From the NCBI RefSeq assembly GCF_022402485.1, contig NZ_JAKRSA010000031.1, forward strand, positions 61,252 through 125,251: 64,000 bases of DNA. The letters are read 5' to 3'. The position numbers and the translations under genes are program-made. This DNA comes from Phenylobacterium sp. (lineage in GTDB: Bacteria; Pseudomonadota; Alphaproteobacteria; Caulobacterales; Caulobacteraceae). Shown one piece after another: positions 1 through 6,896 of this stretch (position 1 is the stretch's first letter; each line of letters begins with the position of its first letter). The notes beneath the pieces were generated by a model, which made no database searches, had not been told where the DNA came from, and saw only the letters and a program-made list of their open reading frames with translations.

Positions 1-1
1 G

Positions 2-1609
2 CGCAAGCTGGCCTCAGACCCCGACATCGTCAGCCGGGTGCGAGATCGCGCTGCGCTCTTCAAGCTGTGGGACGTCTGCCAGACGCCGGACTTCCGAAAG
101 GTCTCGTCCGAGGAGCATGTGCGCCTGGTCCGCGACCTGTTCGACAATCTGACCACGGGGCGTCGCCGCATTCCCGACGACTGGATCGCCCGCCAGCACA
201 AACAGCTGGACCGCACCGAGGGCGAGATTGACGCCCTGGCCCAGCGGCTGTCGTCGGTGCGCACCCTGTCCTATGTGGCCCACCGCCCCGACTGGCTGGT
301 CGATCCGACGGGCTGGCAGGGCAGAATGCGCCAGCTGGAAGACCGACTGTCGGACATCCTGCACGAAAAGCTCATGGCGAGGTTCGTCGACCGCCGCACC
401 AGTGCGCTGATGCGGGGCCTGCGGGTCCGCCACGAAATGCTGGCCGGCGTCGGCGGTGATGGGGCCGTCACCGTCGAGGGCCAGTATGTGGGCCGCCTGC
501 GGGGCGTGAGTTTCGAGCCCGACCAGGGGGCCTCGATCCTGGAGACCAAGGCCCTGCGCGCCGCCGCCATCGCTGCGGTGGGTCCCGAGATCGCCCGCCG
601 GCTGGGCAAGCTGGCCGCCGAGGCTGATGAGGCCTTCGCCCTCATGCCCGACGGGATCGTCCTTTGGCGTAGCGAGGCCGTCGGCACGCTGAGCGGTGGC
701 CGGCCCTTCGCCCCGCGGGTGCGGCTGTTTGGCGAGCTTGGCGAGGCCGCCGCCCGGGAGCGGGCCCAGCGCCGTCTGGAAGCCTTCCTGGCTGCCGAGG
801 CCGGACGCCGCCTGAACCCGCTTCGCAAGCTCGACGCCGCCGTCACCGAGGGCCGGATCAAGGGCCTGCCCCGGGGCCTGGCCTACCGCCTGCTGGAGCA
901 GGGTGGCGTGCTGGATCGCGCCCAGGTGCGCGAGGAGGTGGCCGCGCTCAGCCAGGTGGAACGCCGGGCATTGAAGGCGCTGGGGGTGCGGATCGGTGCC
1001 TTCAGTCTTTTCATGCCGGGCCTTCTGAAGCCCGAGGCGCTCGCCTTCGCCCAGGCCTTTGCAAACCAGGCCGATGTCGCGGAGGCCTATGGAGACGCCC
1101 CGCCCTGGCGCCCGCCAACGGTCGGGCTCGGCGCTCTGCCCCTGCAGATGCCGCCGCCCTGGCGGTTGGCCGCCCATGGCCACCGGGCGGTCGGCGGCCT
1201 GTCCGTCCCGGTCGAAGCTCTGGAGGATCTGGACGCGCGGCTGCGGGCCGCCCCAAGAGCCGCCGGAGGCTTTCAGCTGGACCCCGAGCTCTGGACCGCC
1301 CTGGGCTGGAGCCCGGCGCAGGGGGAGACGATCCTGCGCGCCCTGGACTATGCCCCCGCGGGTCCCGCCGGGCCGGCCGGAGCAGCCAGGCTTTGGCGGC
1401 GGCGCAAACTCCTGGCCAAGTCAGAGGCCGCCAAGCCCCCCCTGCCCGCCTCACCCTTCGCCGCACTGGCCGCCCTGAAGACCCCGCCGCCGCGCCCGGC
1501 CCCGCCAAGGGCGGCGGCGCCAGCAGCTGCACCAGCGGCTCCGGCCCCAACGGCCAGGCGCAGGCCCCGCCGCCGGCGCCGTAGCCCGGCCACAGGAGGG
1601 GCGGCATGA
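2..1609 (+). CDS. ATP-dependent helicase-related protein, C-terminal part (5' end outside window)
   Basis: The reading frame is open from the first bases of the window, so the N-terminal helicase motor lies upstream and only about 535 C-terminal residues are seen. The visible part resembles the C-terminal region of the large alphaproteobacterial helicase that precedes an S4 protein, fdxA and carD in Caulobacterales (MgpS-type). No Walker motif is visible here. The last 80 or so residues are a low-complexity Pro/Ala/Arg tail ending in Arg-rich clusters, probably a disordered nucleic-acid-binding tail. The stop overlaps the start of the next gene (ATGA), implying coupled translation. Family assignment rests on recalled resemblance and gene order. 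Confidence 0.7.
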   Translation, partial: RKLASDPDIVSRVRDRAALFKLWDVCQTPDFRKVSSEEHVRLVRDLFDNLTTGRRRIPDDWIARQHKQLDRTEGEIDALAQRLSSVRTLSYVAHRPDWLVDPTGWQGRMRQLEDRLSDILHEKLMARFVDRRTSALMRGLRVRHEMLAGVGGDGAVTVEGQYVGRLRGVSFEPDQGASILETKALRAAAIAAVGPEIARRLGKLAAEADEAFALMPDGIVLWRSEAVGTLSGGRPFAPRVRLFGELGEAAARERAQRRLEAFLAAEAGRRLNPLRKLDAAVTEGRIKGLPRGLAYRLLEQGGVLDRAQVREEVAALSQVERRALKALGVRIGAFSLFMPGLLKPEALAFAQAFANQADVAEAYGDAPPWRPPTVGLGALPLQMPPPWRLAAHGHRAVGGLSVPVEALEDLDARLRAAPRAAGGFQLDPELWTALGWSPAQGETILRALDYAPAGPAGPAGAARLWRRRKLLAKSEAAKPPLPASPFAALAALKTPPPRPAPPRAAAPAAAPAAPAPTARRRPRRRRRSPATGGAA

Positions 1610-1899
1610 GCGAGACCGACGGCGCCGAGACCTGCCGCATCGATGTCTGGCTGTGGCGGGCGCGGTTCTTCAAAACCCGGACCCTGGCGGCGGCCTTTGT
1701 CGAGGCCAAGCGGGTGCGTCTGACGCGGTCGGGCCAGGAGAACCGTCTGGATAAGCCCTCGCGCACGGTGCGGGCTGGGGACCAGCTGGTCTTCGCCATT
1801 GGCGGCCGGGTGACGGCGGTCACCGTCGAGGCCATGGGCGAGCGGCGCGGCCCGCCCACCGAAGCCCGAACCCTCTATTCACCCTTGCAGATATACTGA
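1606..1899 (+). CDS. S4-domain RNA-binding protein (Hsp15-like)
   Basis: A 97-residue protein whose first 60 residues form an S4 domain: it opens with CRIDVWLWRARFFKTR, the usual start of the Hsp15/ribosome-associated S4 family, followed by a basic surface. Proteins of this family bind structured rRNA; Hsp15 recycles stalled 50S subunits carrying nascent chain. The ATG overlaps the stop of the helicase gene, so the two are probably made from one message. Length is a little short of E. coli Hsp15 (about 130 residues), lacking its basic C-terminal tail. The S4 call is firm; the precise role is not. Confidence 0.85.
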   Translation: MSETDGAETCRIDVWLWRARFFKTRTLAAAFVEAKRVRLTRSGQENRLDKPSRTVRAGDQLVFAIGGRVTAVTVEAMGERRGPPTEARTLYSPLQIY

Positions 1900-2017
1900 G
1901 GCGCGCGGGGGCCAAAGACAGGCTATGCCCCGTGGTTGACAAGGTGCCCCCGCGCCATGAAAAACCGCGCCTTCCAAACTCTCGCCACGGCTGGCGGCGA
2001 CCGGAGCTATCGACCCG

Positions 2018-2359
2018 ATGACCTACATCGTCATGGATGCCTGCATAAAATGTAAGTTCATGGATTGCGTCGAGGTCTGTCCCGTCGACTGTTTCTATGA
2101 GGGCGAGAACTTCCTGGTCATCAATCCCGACGAGTGCATCGACTGCGGCGTCTGTGAACCTGAATGCCCGGTGGACGCCATCAAGCCCGACACCGAGGAT
2201 GATCCGGACGGCAAGTGGCTGCGGATCAATTCGGAATATTCCCGGGTCTGGCCGAACATCACCGTCAAGGGCGAGCCTCCGGCAGACGCCGAGCAGTACG
2301 AGCGTGAGACCGGCAAGCTGGAGAAGTACTTCAGCGAGAAGCCGGGTCGCGGCTCCTGA
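2018..2359 (+). CDS. fdxA: 7Fe ferredoxin FdxA
   Basis: A 113-residue ferredoxin carrying one [3Fe-4S] and one [4Fe-4S] cluster. Cluster ligands are readable: Cys9, Cys17 and Cys21-Pro in the first half, and the C-x2-C-x2-C-x3-C-P set at Cys40, 43, 46 and 50. This is the Azotobacter ferredoxin I type, where the first site lacks the second Cys in the usual spacing and holds only three irons. The C-terminal extension of about 50 residues is also typical. It is a cytoplasmic one-electron carrier; the partner cannot be told from the sequence. It stands upstream of cdnL, an arrangement common in Caulobacterales. Confidence 0.95.
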   Translation: MTYIVMDACIKCKFMDCVEVCPVDCFYEGENFLVINPDECIDCGVCEPECPVDAIKPDTEDDPDGKWLRINSEYSRVWPNITVKGEPPADAEQYERETGKLEKYFSEKPGRGS

Positions 2360-2649
2360 CCGGCTGGGGCCACCCGCTCTGGGGGACCCCAAGCCTTTCT
2401 TTCGGTTCATTTTTATGTTAGCGTCATACTTGGCGTGGAGGTAGGCGGCTGTCGCCTGCCCCGTCGTTCAACAGAAGAGCCGTCGCCGGCCGATCACGCC
2501 CGCCAAGGGCGAGGGTGTCTTAAAGAGGTTTGCTCCGCTCCAGGTTTATCGGACTTCGCGCCTGCCGCGACGAGGACCGGTTTGCCCCTGTGAGCGTTGT
2601 CTCCGTGACTCCTGATCAGCCCGCCCGGTCCATTTTGAAGGGTCTCGCT
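2360..2649. other. Intergenic fdxA-cdnL, probable cdnL promoter and leader
   Basis: No coding sequence is seen in these 290 bases. A hairpin with 8-base arms (2440-2447 and 2453-2460, one G-T pair, 5-base loop) lies in the middle. No promoter could be placed with confidence. The length suggests a long cdnL leader, or a promoter within the second half. Confidence 0.4.
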
Positions 2650-3165
2650 ATGAGCAAGAACGGTCTGGATTTCCAGGTTGGCGACCATGTGGTCTATCCG
2701 GCGCACGGCGTCGGCCAGGTACAGGCGGTCGAGACCCAGGACATCGCCGGTCTTTCGCTTGAAGTCTATGTGATCACCTTCGACCATGAAAAAATGACCC
2801 TTCGCGTGCCCACCGGCAAGGCGCGCAGCTCGGGCCTGCGGTCCCTGGCCGAGGGCGATGTGGTCAGCCAGGCGCTGAACACCCTGAAGGGCCGTGCCCG
2901 GGTCAAGCGCACCATGTGGAGCCGCCGCGCCCAGGAATATGAAGCCAAGATCAATTCCGGCGACCTGATCTCCATCGCCGAGGTGGTCCGCGACCTGCAC
3001 CGGGCCGAAAACCAGCCCGAACAGTCCTATTCCGAGCGTCAGCTCTATGAATCGGCCCTGGACCGCATGGCCCGGGAAGTCGCCGCCATCGAGCGGATCG
3101 ACCGGGACGCCGCCATTGTCATGCTGAACAAGTCTCTGCTGGTGAAGGCCTCGGCCGCCGCCTGA
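2650..3165 (+). CDS. cdnL: CarD-like RNA polymerase-binding transcription factor CdnL
   Basis: A 171-residue CarD_CdnL_TRCF family protein. The N-terminal beta domain begins FQVGDHVVYPAHGVGQVQ, the hallmark segment that binds the RNA polymerase beta lobe; the helical C-terminal half contains the conserved stretch around MWSRRAQEYEAKI that contacts the upstream edge of the -10 element. In Caulobacter, CdnL stabilises open complexes at rRNA and other growth promoters. The open frame extends upstream to 2530, but the ATG at 2650 gives the family's normal N-terminus. A strong terminator follows. Confidence 0.93.
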   Translation: MSKNGLDFQVGDHVVYPAHGVGQVQAVETQDIAGLSLEVYVITFDHEKMTLRVPTGKARSSGLRSLAEGDVVSQALNTLKGRARVKRTMWSRRAQEYEAKINSGDLISIAEVVRDLHRAENQPEQSYSERQLYESALDRMAREVAAIERIDRDAAIVMLNKSLLVKASAAA

Positions 3166-3190
3166 TCTGGGCGCACGCCAGACGATCAAG

Positions 3191-3219
3191 ACGCCCGGCC
3201 CAAGCGCCGGGCGTTTTTC
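3191..3219 (+). terminator. Rho-independent terminator of cdnL
   Basis: Nine-base perfect inverted repeat (acgcccggc / gccgggcgt) with a 6-base loop, followed by a T run, 25 bases after the cdnL stop. Confidence 0.9.
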
Positions 3220-3289
3220 GTTTGGCATGGCCAAGACCATAGGGGCTTGGCGCCGCCCCCCGCCCCATGGCATCGCTCCAGCCCAAGCC

Positions 3290-3366
3290 GGCCCGGTAGC
3301 TCAGCAGGACAGAGCAGCGGTTTCCTAAACCGAAGGTCAGGGGTTCGAGTCCCTTCCGGGCCGCCA
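3290..3366 (+). tRNA. tRNA-Arg (anticodon CCT)
   Basis: A 77-base cloverleaf with a perfect 7-bp acceptor stem (ggcccgg with ccgggcc), discriminator G and encoded CCA. The anticodon loop TTCCTAA reads CCT, which decodes AGG. The T arm (agggg-ttcgagt-ccctt) and D arm are regular; the outermost anticodon-stem pair is a G-A mismatch. AGG is a rare codon in such GC-rich genomes. Confidence 0.95.
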
Positions 3367-3438
3367 CTTGGTGCAGCTCGACAATGTCTCGCTGTGGGTC
3401 ATCACGCGGCCGATGGGCGGTCGGACCTAGGCGCGTGG

Positions 3439-3864
3439 CTAAGCCCCTCGAAGCGGATTGAGAACCTCAACCCCTGCGAAGTCCTTTTCATTGTCAGTGA
3501 CCACGGTGCAGCCATAGGCCTCCGCGACGGCGGCGATGATGGTGTCGAGGGCGCTGCGGGGGCGGCCCTGCGATCTTCCCTCTGCCATCAGGCGGCCCCA
3601 GATCAGGCCGGCGGCTTCGTCGAAGGGCAGGACCCGACCAGCGAACAACGCCTGCGGGCCATCGGGGCCGGAGAACCAGCCCTCTAGCTGATCACGGCGC
3701 TTGCCGGCCGGTTTTTCCAGAACCCCACGACGGATTTCGGCGACTGTCAGCGAGGCGATAAAGAGGTCTTCGTCGTTCTGCGCGCCCATCCAGGCGAGCA
3801 ACGAGTCCGGCGGTGCGGGCCTGGCGATGTTGCTGATGATGTTGGTGTCGAGCAGGTAGCGCAT
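3439..3864 (-). CDS. PIN-domain ribonuclease toxin (VapC/FitB-like)
   Basis: A 141-residue PIN domain. The first acidic residue sits in LLDTNIIS (residues 4-11), a second acidic position in the VAEIRRG segment (about 42-48), and the third and fourth in RSALDTIIAA and VTDNEKDF (about 104-128), the four acidic residues that bind Mg/Mn for RNA cleavage. The family cleaves tRNA or rRNA when the antitoxin is degraded. Its ATG overlaps the stop of the upstream antitoxin gene (ATGA), the usual TA coupling. The pair lies about 70 bases downstream of tRNA-Arg, in the opposite orientation. Confidence 0.92.
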   Translation of the reverse strand: MRYLLDTNIISNIARPAPPDSLLAWMGAQNDEDLFIASLTVAEIRRGVLEKPAGKRRDQLEGWFSGPDGPQALFAGRVLPFDEAAGLIWGRLMAEGRSQGRPRSALDTIIAAVAEAYGCTVVTDNEKDFAGVEVLNPLRGA

Positions 3865-4163
3865 CAGATGTCGACATCCCGCCCGTCCTCACGGGCGCGG
3901 GCGAGATCGAGGTCCGCGCCCACCAGCGGCGAGGCCCGCAGCCTGGCCAGGATTCCGCCCGTCTTTGGTGGCTCCCTGTCCAGGGTCTGGGCCACCGCCG
4001 CGCGCAGGCGTGAGGCCTCGGGGCTGTCCTCCGCAAGGCGGCGGGCCAAGGCGCGGATCAGCTTGCGATCCTCGTCTCGGGCCAGAACTTCAAAGCGCGC
4101 CAGCCCACGACCGGTCAGACGAGCGCGGTAGGTCTGTACGGCACGTTTCTGCGAGCTGCCCAT
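3864..4163 (-). CDS. Antitoxin of the PIN toxin (VapB-like)
   Basis: A 99-residue charged protein, cotranscribed with and overlapping the PIN toxin. The N-terminal 45 residues are basic and probably DNA-binding; the C-terminal tail, rich in Leu/Arg/Asp and ending GRDVDI, looks like the extended segment with which VapB antitoxins wrap the toxin. The open frame runs up to 4205, but the ATG at 4163 is preferred: GGAGG lies at the right distance, and an AT-rich palindrome that must be the promoter/operator lies just upstream. The exact antitoxin family was not recognised; the role follows from position and shape. Confidence 0.82.
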   Translation of the reverse strand: MGSSQKRAVQTYRARLTGRGLARFEVLARDEDRKLIRALARRLAEDSPEASRLRAAVAQTLDREPPKTGGILARLRASPLVGADLDLARAREDGRDVDI

Positions 4164-4174
4164 AGCGCCCTCCG

Positions 4175-4196
4175 AGATATATCCAGTAATATATCT
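4175..4196. promoter_or_regulatory. Palindromic operator upstream of the toxin-antitoxin pair
   Basis: Perfect 8-base inverted repeat agatatat / atatatct with a 6-base spacer, starting 12 bases upstream of the antitoxin ATG. It is strikingly AT-rich for this genome. Position and symmetry fit an autoregulatory site for the antitoxin or TA complex. Confidence 0.7.
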
Positions 4197-4236
4197 GGGC
4201 ATCAAGATTTCTCAAGAACGCCGAGAGGGGTATCCA

Positions 4237-4302
4237 GTTCTCAGTCAGTGAGAAGATGCCCAGCGGCATGGTCCTGGTGCCGCCGATGCCGGCGAATTTC
4301 AG
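4237..4302 (-). pseudogene. Decayed fragment of a MauE-type membrane protein
   Basis: The minus strand reads LKFAGIGGTRTMPLGIFSLT followed by EN, clearly related to LKCACVGGDSNVPLGFLSLT plus EN near the end of the intact glutaredoxin-MauE protein encoded at 5265-6011. At DNA level the 66 bases align with 5313-5378 without gaps, with 13 mismatches (about 80% identity). No start or further homology was seen on either side, and both Cys of the intact copy's CAC are lost (FAG). It follows directly on the stop of the TM2 gene. It is best read as the scar of an old duplicate or relative. Confidence 0.7.
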
Positions 4303-4322
4303 ATCCAGTCCCGCCTGGTCCC

Positions 4323-4625
4323 TCAGCCCGGTTCGGCCTCGCTGCCCCGGGCTAGCAGATCGGCCGTGGTGCGCTGGCGGATGTCGTCTTTCTTTTTCCG
4401 GATCATGCCGGGGATCAGGAAGCCGTCGATCACCCACCAGATGAAGCCGATGAGGATGAAATAGCTCAGGATCTGCAGGATCGCCGTCACCGGCCGGCCG
4501 AGATAGAACCGGTGGCCGCTCAGCAGGCCCAGGAAGAACCACAGCAGATAGGCCACACCGGTGCTCGGCCCATCATTGGCCACCCGCTGCTCGACCAACG
4601 ACAATTGTGCAGTACTCAGGCTCAT
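4323..4625 (-). CDS. TM2 domain membrane protein
   Basis: A 100-residue protein with two hydrophobic helices (about residues 23-40 and 46-70) joined by a short turn containing GHRFYLGR, the signature of the TM2 domain. The segment GFIWWVIDGFLIPGM ends the second helix, followed by a basic KKKDD tail. TM2 proteins are small inner-membrane proteins of uncertain function. It is leftward, like the lipoprotein gene upstream, but no operon signal was identified. Function unknown. Confidence 0.85.
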   Translation of the reverse strand: MSLSTAQLSLVEQRVANDGPSTGVAYLLWFFLGLLSGHRFYLGRPVTAILQILSYFILIGFIWWVIDGFLIPGMIRKKKDDIRQRTTADLLARGSEAEPG

Positions 4626-4714
4626 GATCCATCCCCAGGCGTAAGAGAGGTTACGCGCCGGCGCTTAGCCTTGTCACGCATTCTGATCGATGGGGGCCGG
4701 CGCACGCCGGAGGG

Positions 4715-5161
4715 CTACCAGCCCCCCTCAGCCGCCTCGCCCTCTCCGCCTTCACTGGCCTCGCCTGCCTCGCCTCCGGCCATGGCTGCGACCTGGGCTT
4801 CCAGGGCCCGGCGGGTTTCAGGGGTGCAATCGGAGGCGGCTGCACCGGCCCCTTCGGCGGCACCGGGGCCGGTCAGGAGGTCCTCAACCAGGCTTTCGGC
4901 CGCAGCCCGCAGCATGGGCTCCTCGATCCCGGCGACGCCAATTCGGGCCAGAGCCGCAGCGTCCACATCGGCCCAACCACAGGTGGTGGCCGCCTGTCGT
5001 AGGATCTGGGCCGCCCGCAGGCCCTGGGAGAGCTCCGGATTGGCGGCCTCCACCGCCGACCACGCCGCGTTACGTCCAGCCTGGGCCAAATCAGCCTCGC
5101 CACAGGCCCCAAGCGCCAGGACGGTCAGGACAGCAAGGGGGATGCTCAGGGATGATCGCAT
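4715..5161 (-). CDS. Putative lipoprotein, Ala/Glu/Gly-rich
   Basis: A 148-residue protein with a lipoprotein signal: hydrophobic residues 5-18 followed by LGAC, so Cys20 is the probable lipidated residue. The mature part is alanine-rich and helical, with two further cysteines (in TTCGW and SDCTP) that could pair after export. It ends in a Gly/Glu/Ala low-complexity tail. No family was recognised. It lies between the TM2 gene and the glutaredoxin-MauE gene, all leftward, with about 90-100 bases between them. Confidence 0.7.
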   Translation of the reverse strand: MRSSLSIPLAVLTVLALGACGEADLAQAGRNAAWSAVEAANPELSQGLRAAQILRQAATTCGWADVDAAALARIGVAGIEEPMLRAAAESLVEDLLTGPGAAEGAGAAASDCTPETRRALEAQVAAMAGGEAGEASEGGEGEAAEGGW

Positions 5162-5264
5162 AGGGGCTCCGGAACAGTGTCAACCAAAGCCTAGCTTGGC
5201 CCCACCTCCCCGCCAAATCACCGTTGCGCCAGTGGCGCTTGCACCTGCTCTGGCGGGATCAGTC

Positions 5265-6011
5265 CTACAGCGCCATGGCCAGCATCCAGACCGCCATGGC
5301 GATCATCATCAGGTTCTCGGTCAGCGAGAGGAAGCCCAGGGGCACGTTGCTGTCGCCGCCGACGCAGGCGCATTTCAGCTGCCGGCGGTCCAGATAGACC
5401 GCCTTGAACACTGACACCCCACCGATGATCCCAATCACCAGGGCCACAGGCACCGACAGCCAGGTCAGAACACCCGCCGTCATCAGAGCACCGGCCCCGA
5501 ACTCGGCAAAGGGATAGACCTTGCCATAGGGCGGCCAGCGCTTGGCCAGCAGGTCGTAGTTCAGGAACATGGTCGAGAAGCTCTCGATGTTCTGCAGCTT
5601 GAGCATGCCCAGAACCATCATCGAGAGCGCGATGAACCACACAGCCGTCTGCTGAGTCAGCACGGTCCCGTAGACCGCCAGGCTGATCATCGCAGCCATG
5701 ATGGCCGTAGTGGCAAACACCACCAGGACCGGGGTGTAGGTGGTCGCCTTGGGGTCGCGGACCTTGAGCCCCAGATGGCGACGCAGATCGTCATGACCAC
5801 CGATCCGAACGCCGTCGATGAACACCTGCGGCGTGGTCGCAACCCCATGCTGCGCTTTGAAGGCGTCAGTCTCCTCCCGGGAAGTCAGCCACCGGTCATC
5901 GACCTGATAGCCCCGGCTGGTCAGCAGGTGCTTAGCCTTCAGCCCCCAGGGGCAGGTGTGGTCTTTCATCACCATGCGATGCAGCACGGCGGTCTTCGGC
6001 GACGGGGTCAT
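5265..6011 (-). CDS. Glutaredoxin-MauE fusion membrane protein
   Basis: A 248-residue two-part protein. Residues 1-80 are a glutaredoxin-like thioredoxin fold: the active site is DHTCPWG, with a cis-Pro loop TTPQVFIDG and GGHDDL after it. The second active-site Cys of CPYC glutaredoxins is Gly here, so it is monothiol-like. Residues 90-248 carry about four membrane helices of the MauE/DoxX type, with the conserved CAC..GG..VPLG..SLTEN block near the end. MauE proteins supply periplasmic disulfide chemistry. The gene diverges from the MerR gene and has a MerR-type operator in its promoter, which suggests metal-induced expression. Confidence 0.85.
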   Translation of the reverse strand: MTPSPKTAVLHRMVMKDHTCPWGLKAKHLLTSRGYQVDDRWLTSREETDAFKAQHGVATTPQVFIDGVRIGGHDDLRRHLGLKVRDPKATTYTPVLVVFATTAIMAAMISLAVYGTVLTQQTAVWFIALSMMVLGMLKLQNIESFSTMFLNYDLLAKRWPPYGKVYPFAEFGAGALMTAGVLTWLSVPVALVIGIIGGVSVFKAVYLDRRQLKCACVGGDSNVPLGFLSLTENLMMIAMAVWMLAMAL

Positions 6012-6043
6012 GGAGGCTCCTGGCCTTGTAATCCTTGGACCCG

Positions 6044-6075
6044 ACCCTAGGTTCCGTACATCAGTACGGAGTCAA
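6044..6075 (-). promoter_or_regulatory. MerR-type promoter/operator of the glutaredoxin-MauE gene
   Basis: Reading leftward: -35 TTGACT (6075-6070), then the inverted repeat ccgtac-tgat-gtacgg (6069-6054, perfect 6-base arms), then CTAGGG/TAGGGT (6050-6044) as the -10. The spacer is 19-20 bp, the overlong spacing typical of promoters activated by MerR regulators through DNA distortion. The divergent MerR start codon is only 3 bases from the -35, so the regulator's own message must start at or very near its ATG. Confidence 0.75.
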
Positions 6076-6077
6076 TC

Positions 6078-6509
6078 ATGAAGGCCAGAACCATCGCCAT
6101 CCTGGCCCGCGAAGGCGGCGTGGGGGTGGAGACCATCCGGTTCTACCAGCGACGGGGTCTGATGCCGACGCCGGACCGCTGGTCCAGCGACGGGGTGGGG
6201 ACCGGCGTCCGCCGCTATGGGGAGGAGGATGTCCGCCGCCTGCGCTTTATTCGCTCGGCCCAGACCGCGGGCTTCACCCTGGAAGAGATCAAGGAACTCC
6301 TGTCGCTGGACGCCAGCGATGATCGCGATCGCGCCCGGGCCCTGGCCACCGAGCGTCTGGCGGCCCTCGACCAGGCCATCGAGGATCTGGTGGAAGCCAG
6401 GGCCTCGCTGCGACGCCTGGCCGGGGCCTGCGATGCCACCGACAGCGGTCCCTGCCCGATCATCGCTGCCTTTCAGGGACAGGCCACCGGGCAGATCAGT
6501 GGACCATGA
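6078..6509 (+). CDS. MerR-family metal regulator (CueR-like)
   Basis: A 143-residue MerR protein. The winged helix lies at residues 3-60 (GVGVETIRFYQRRGLM, then a wing containing RRYGEEDV), followed by the dimerisation helix (about 70-115) and a metal loop CDATDSGPC at 118-126. The C-x7-C spacing equals that of CueR-type Cu(I)/Ag(I) sensors. The position of the extra Cys of MerR and ZntR (about residue 80) holds no Cys, which also favours a monovalent-ion sensor. It diverges from the glutaredoxin-MauE gene and converges on copC. Copper is therefore the likely signal; this is inference. Confidence 0.9.
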   Translation: MKARTIAILAREGGVGVETIRFYQRRGLMPTPDRWSSDGVGTGVRRYGEEDVRRLRFIRSAQTAGFTLEEIKELLSLDASDDRDRARALATERLAALDQAIEDLVEARASLRRLAGACDATDSGPCPIIAAFQGQATGQISGP

Positions 6510-6885
6510 ACTGAACCGCGCTGGCCATCTGATGCCCGTCAGCGCCTTGGGCCGTCCAGTTCAGAACATAACGGCCGGGCGCCAGGGTCGGCAGCTCGGC
6601 TGAAACCTCGGTGGTCGCCGCCGCCGCCGCCACAGGCACCGTCCTGGGGGCCTGGCCCTCGACCGCAACGGTGACCGCCGTCAGGGTCATGGGGTGGGCA
6701 AATGTGATGGTGAACCAGTCTGGCGACCCTGCCAGCATCTCCCCTTCAGCGGGGCTGGTGACCACCCCATGGGCGGCGTGGTCGCTCACAGCCTCAGGGG
6801 CGCCATGACCCGCATGGGGGTCCTGCGCCAGAGCCGGGACAGAGATCGCCAAGGACAGGGACAAGGCCAGGATGATCGGTCGCAT
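6496..6885 (-). CDS. copC: Periplasmic copper-binding protein CopC
   Basis: A 129-residue protein with a signal peptide (residues 1-19, cleavage after PALAQ) and a CopC beta-sandwich. Conserved features are the early His/Met region (DPHAGHG), the SPAEGEML start and FAHPMTLTAV segment of the fold, and the C-terminal WTAQGADGHQMASAVQFMV. CopC binds copper in the periplasm. The frame extends upstream to 6996, but the ATG at 6885 starts the signal peptide. It is the last gene of copA-copB-copC, and its 3' end overlaps the convergent MerR gene by 14 bases. A His-rich insertion follows the signal peptide. Confidence 0.92.
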   Translation of the reverse strand: MRPIILALSLSLAISVPALAQDPHAGHGAPEAVSDHAAHGVVTSPAEGEMLAGSPDWFTITFAHPMTLTAVTVAVEGQAPRTVPVAAAAATTEVSAELPTLAPGRYVLNWTAQGADGHQMASAVQFMVH

Positions 6886-6896
6886 GCAAAACGCCT

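Noticed and set aside
3290..4205. Genomic island integrated at tRNA-Arg
   Set aside because: No direct repeat of the tRNA 3' end, no integrase gene, and normal housekeeping genes follow within a few kb.
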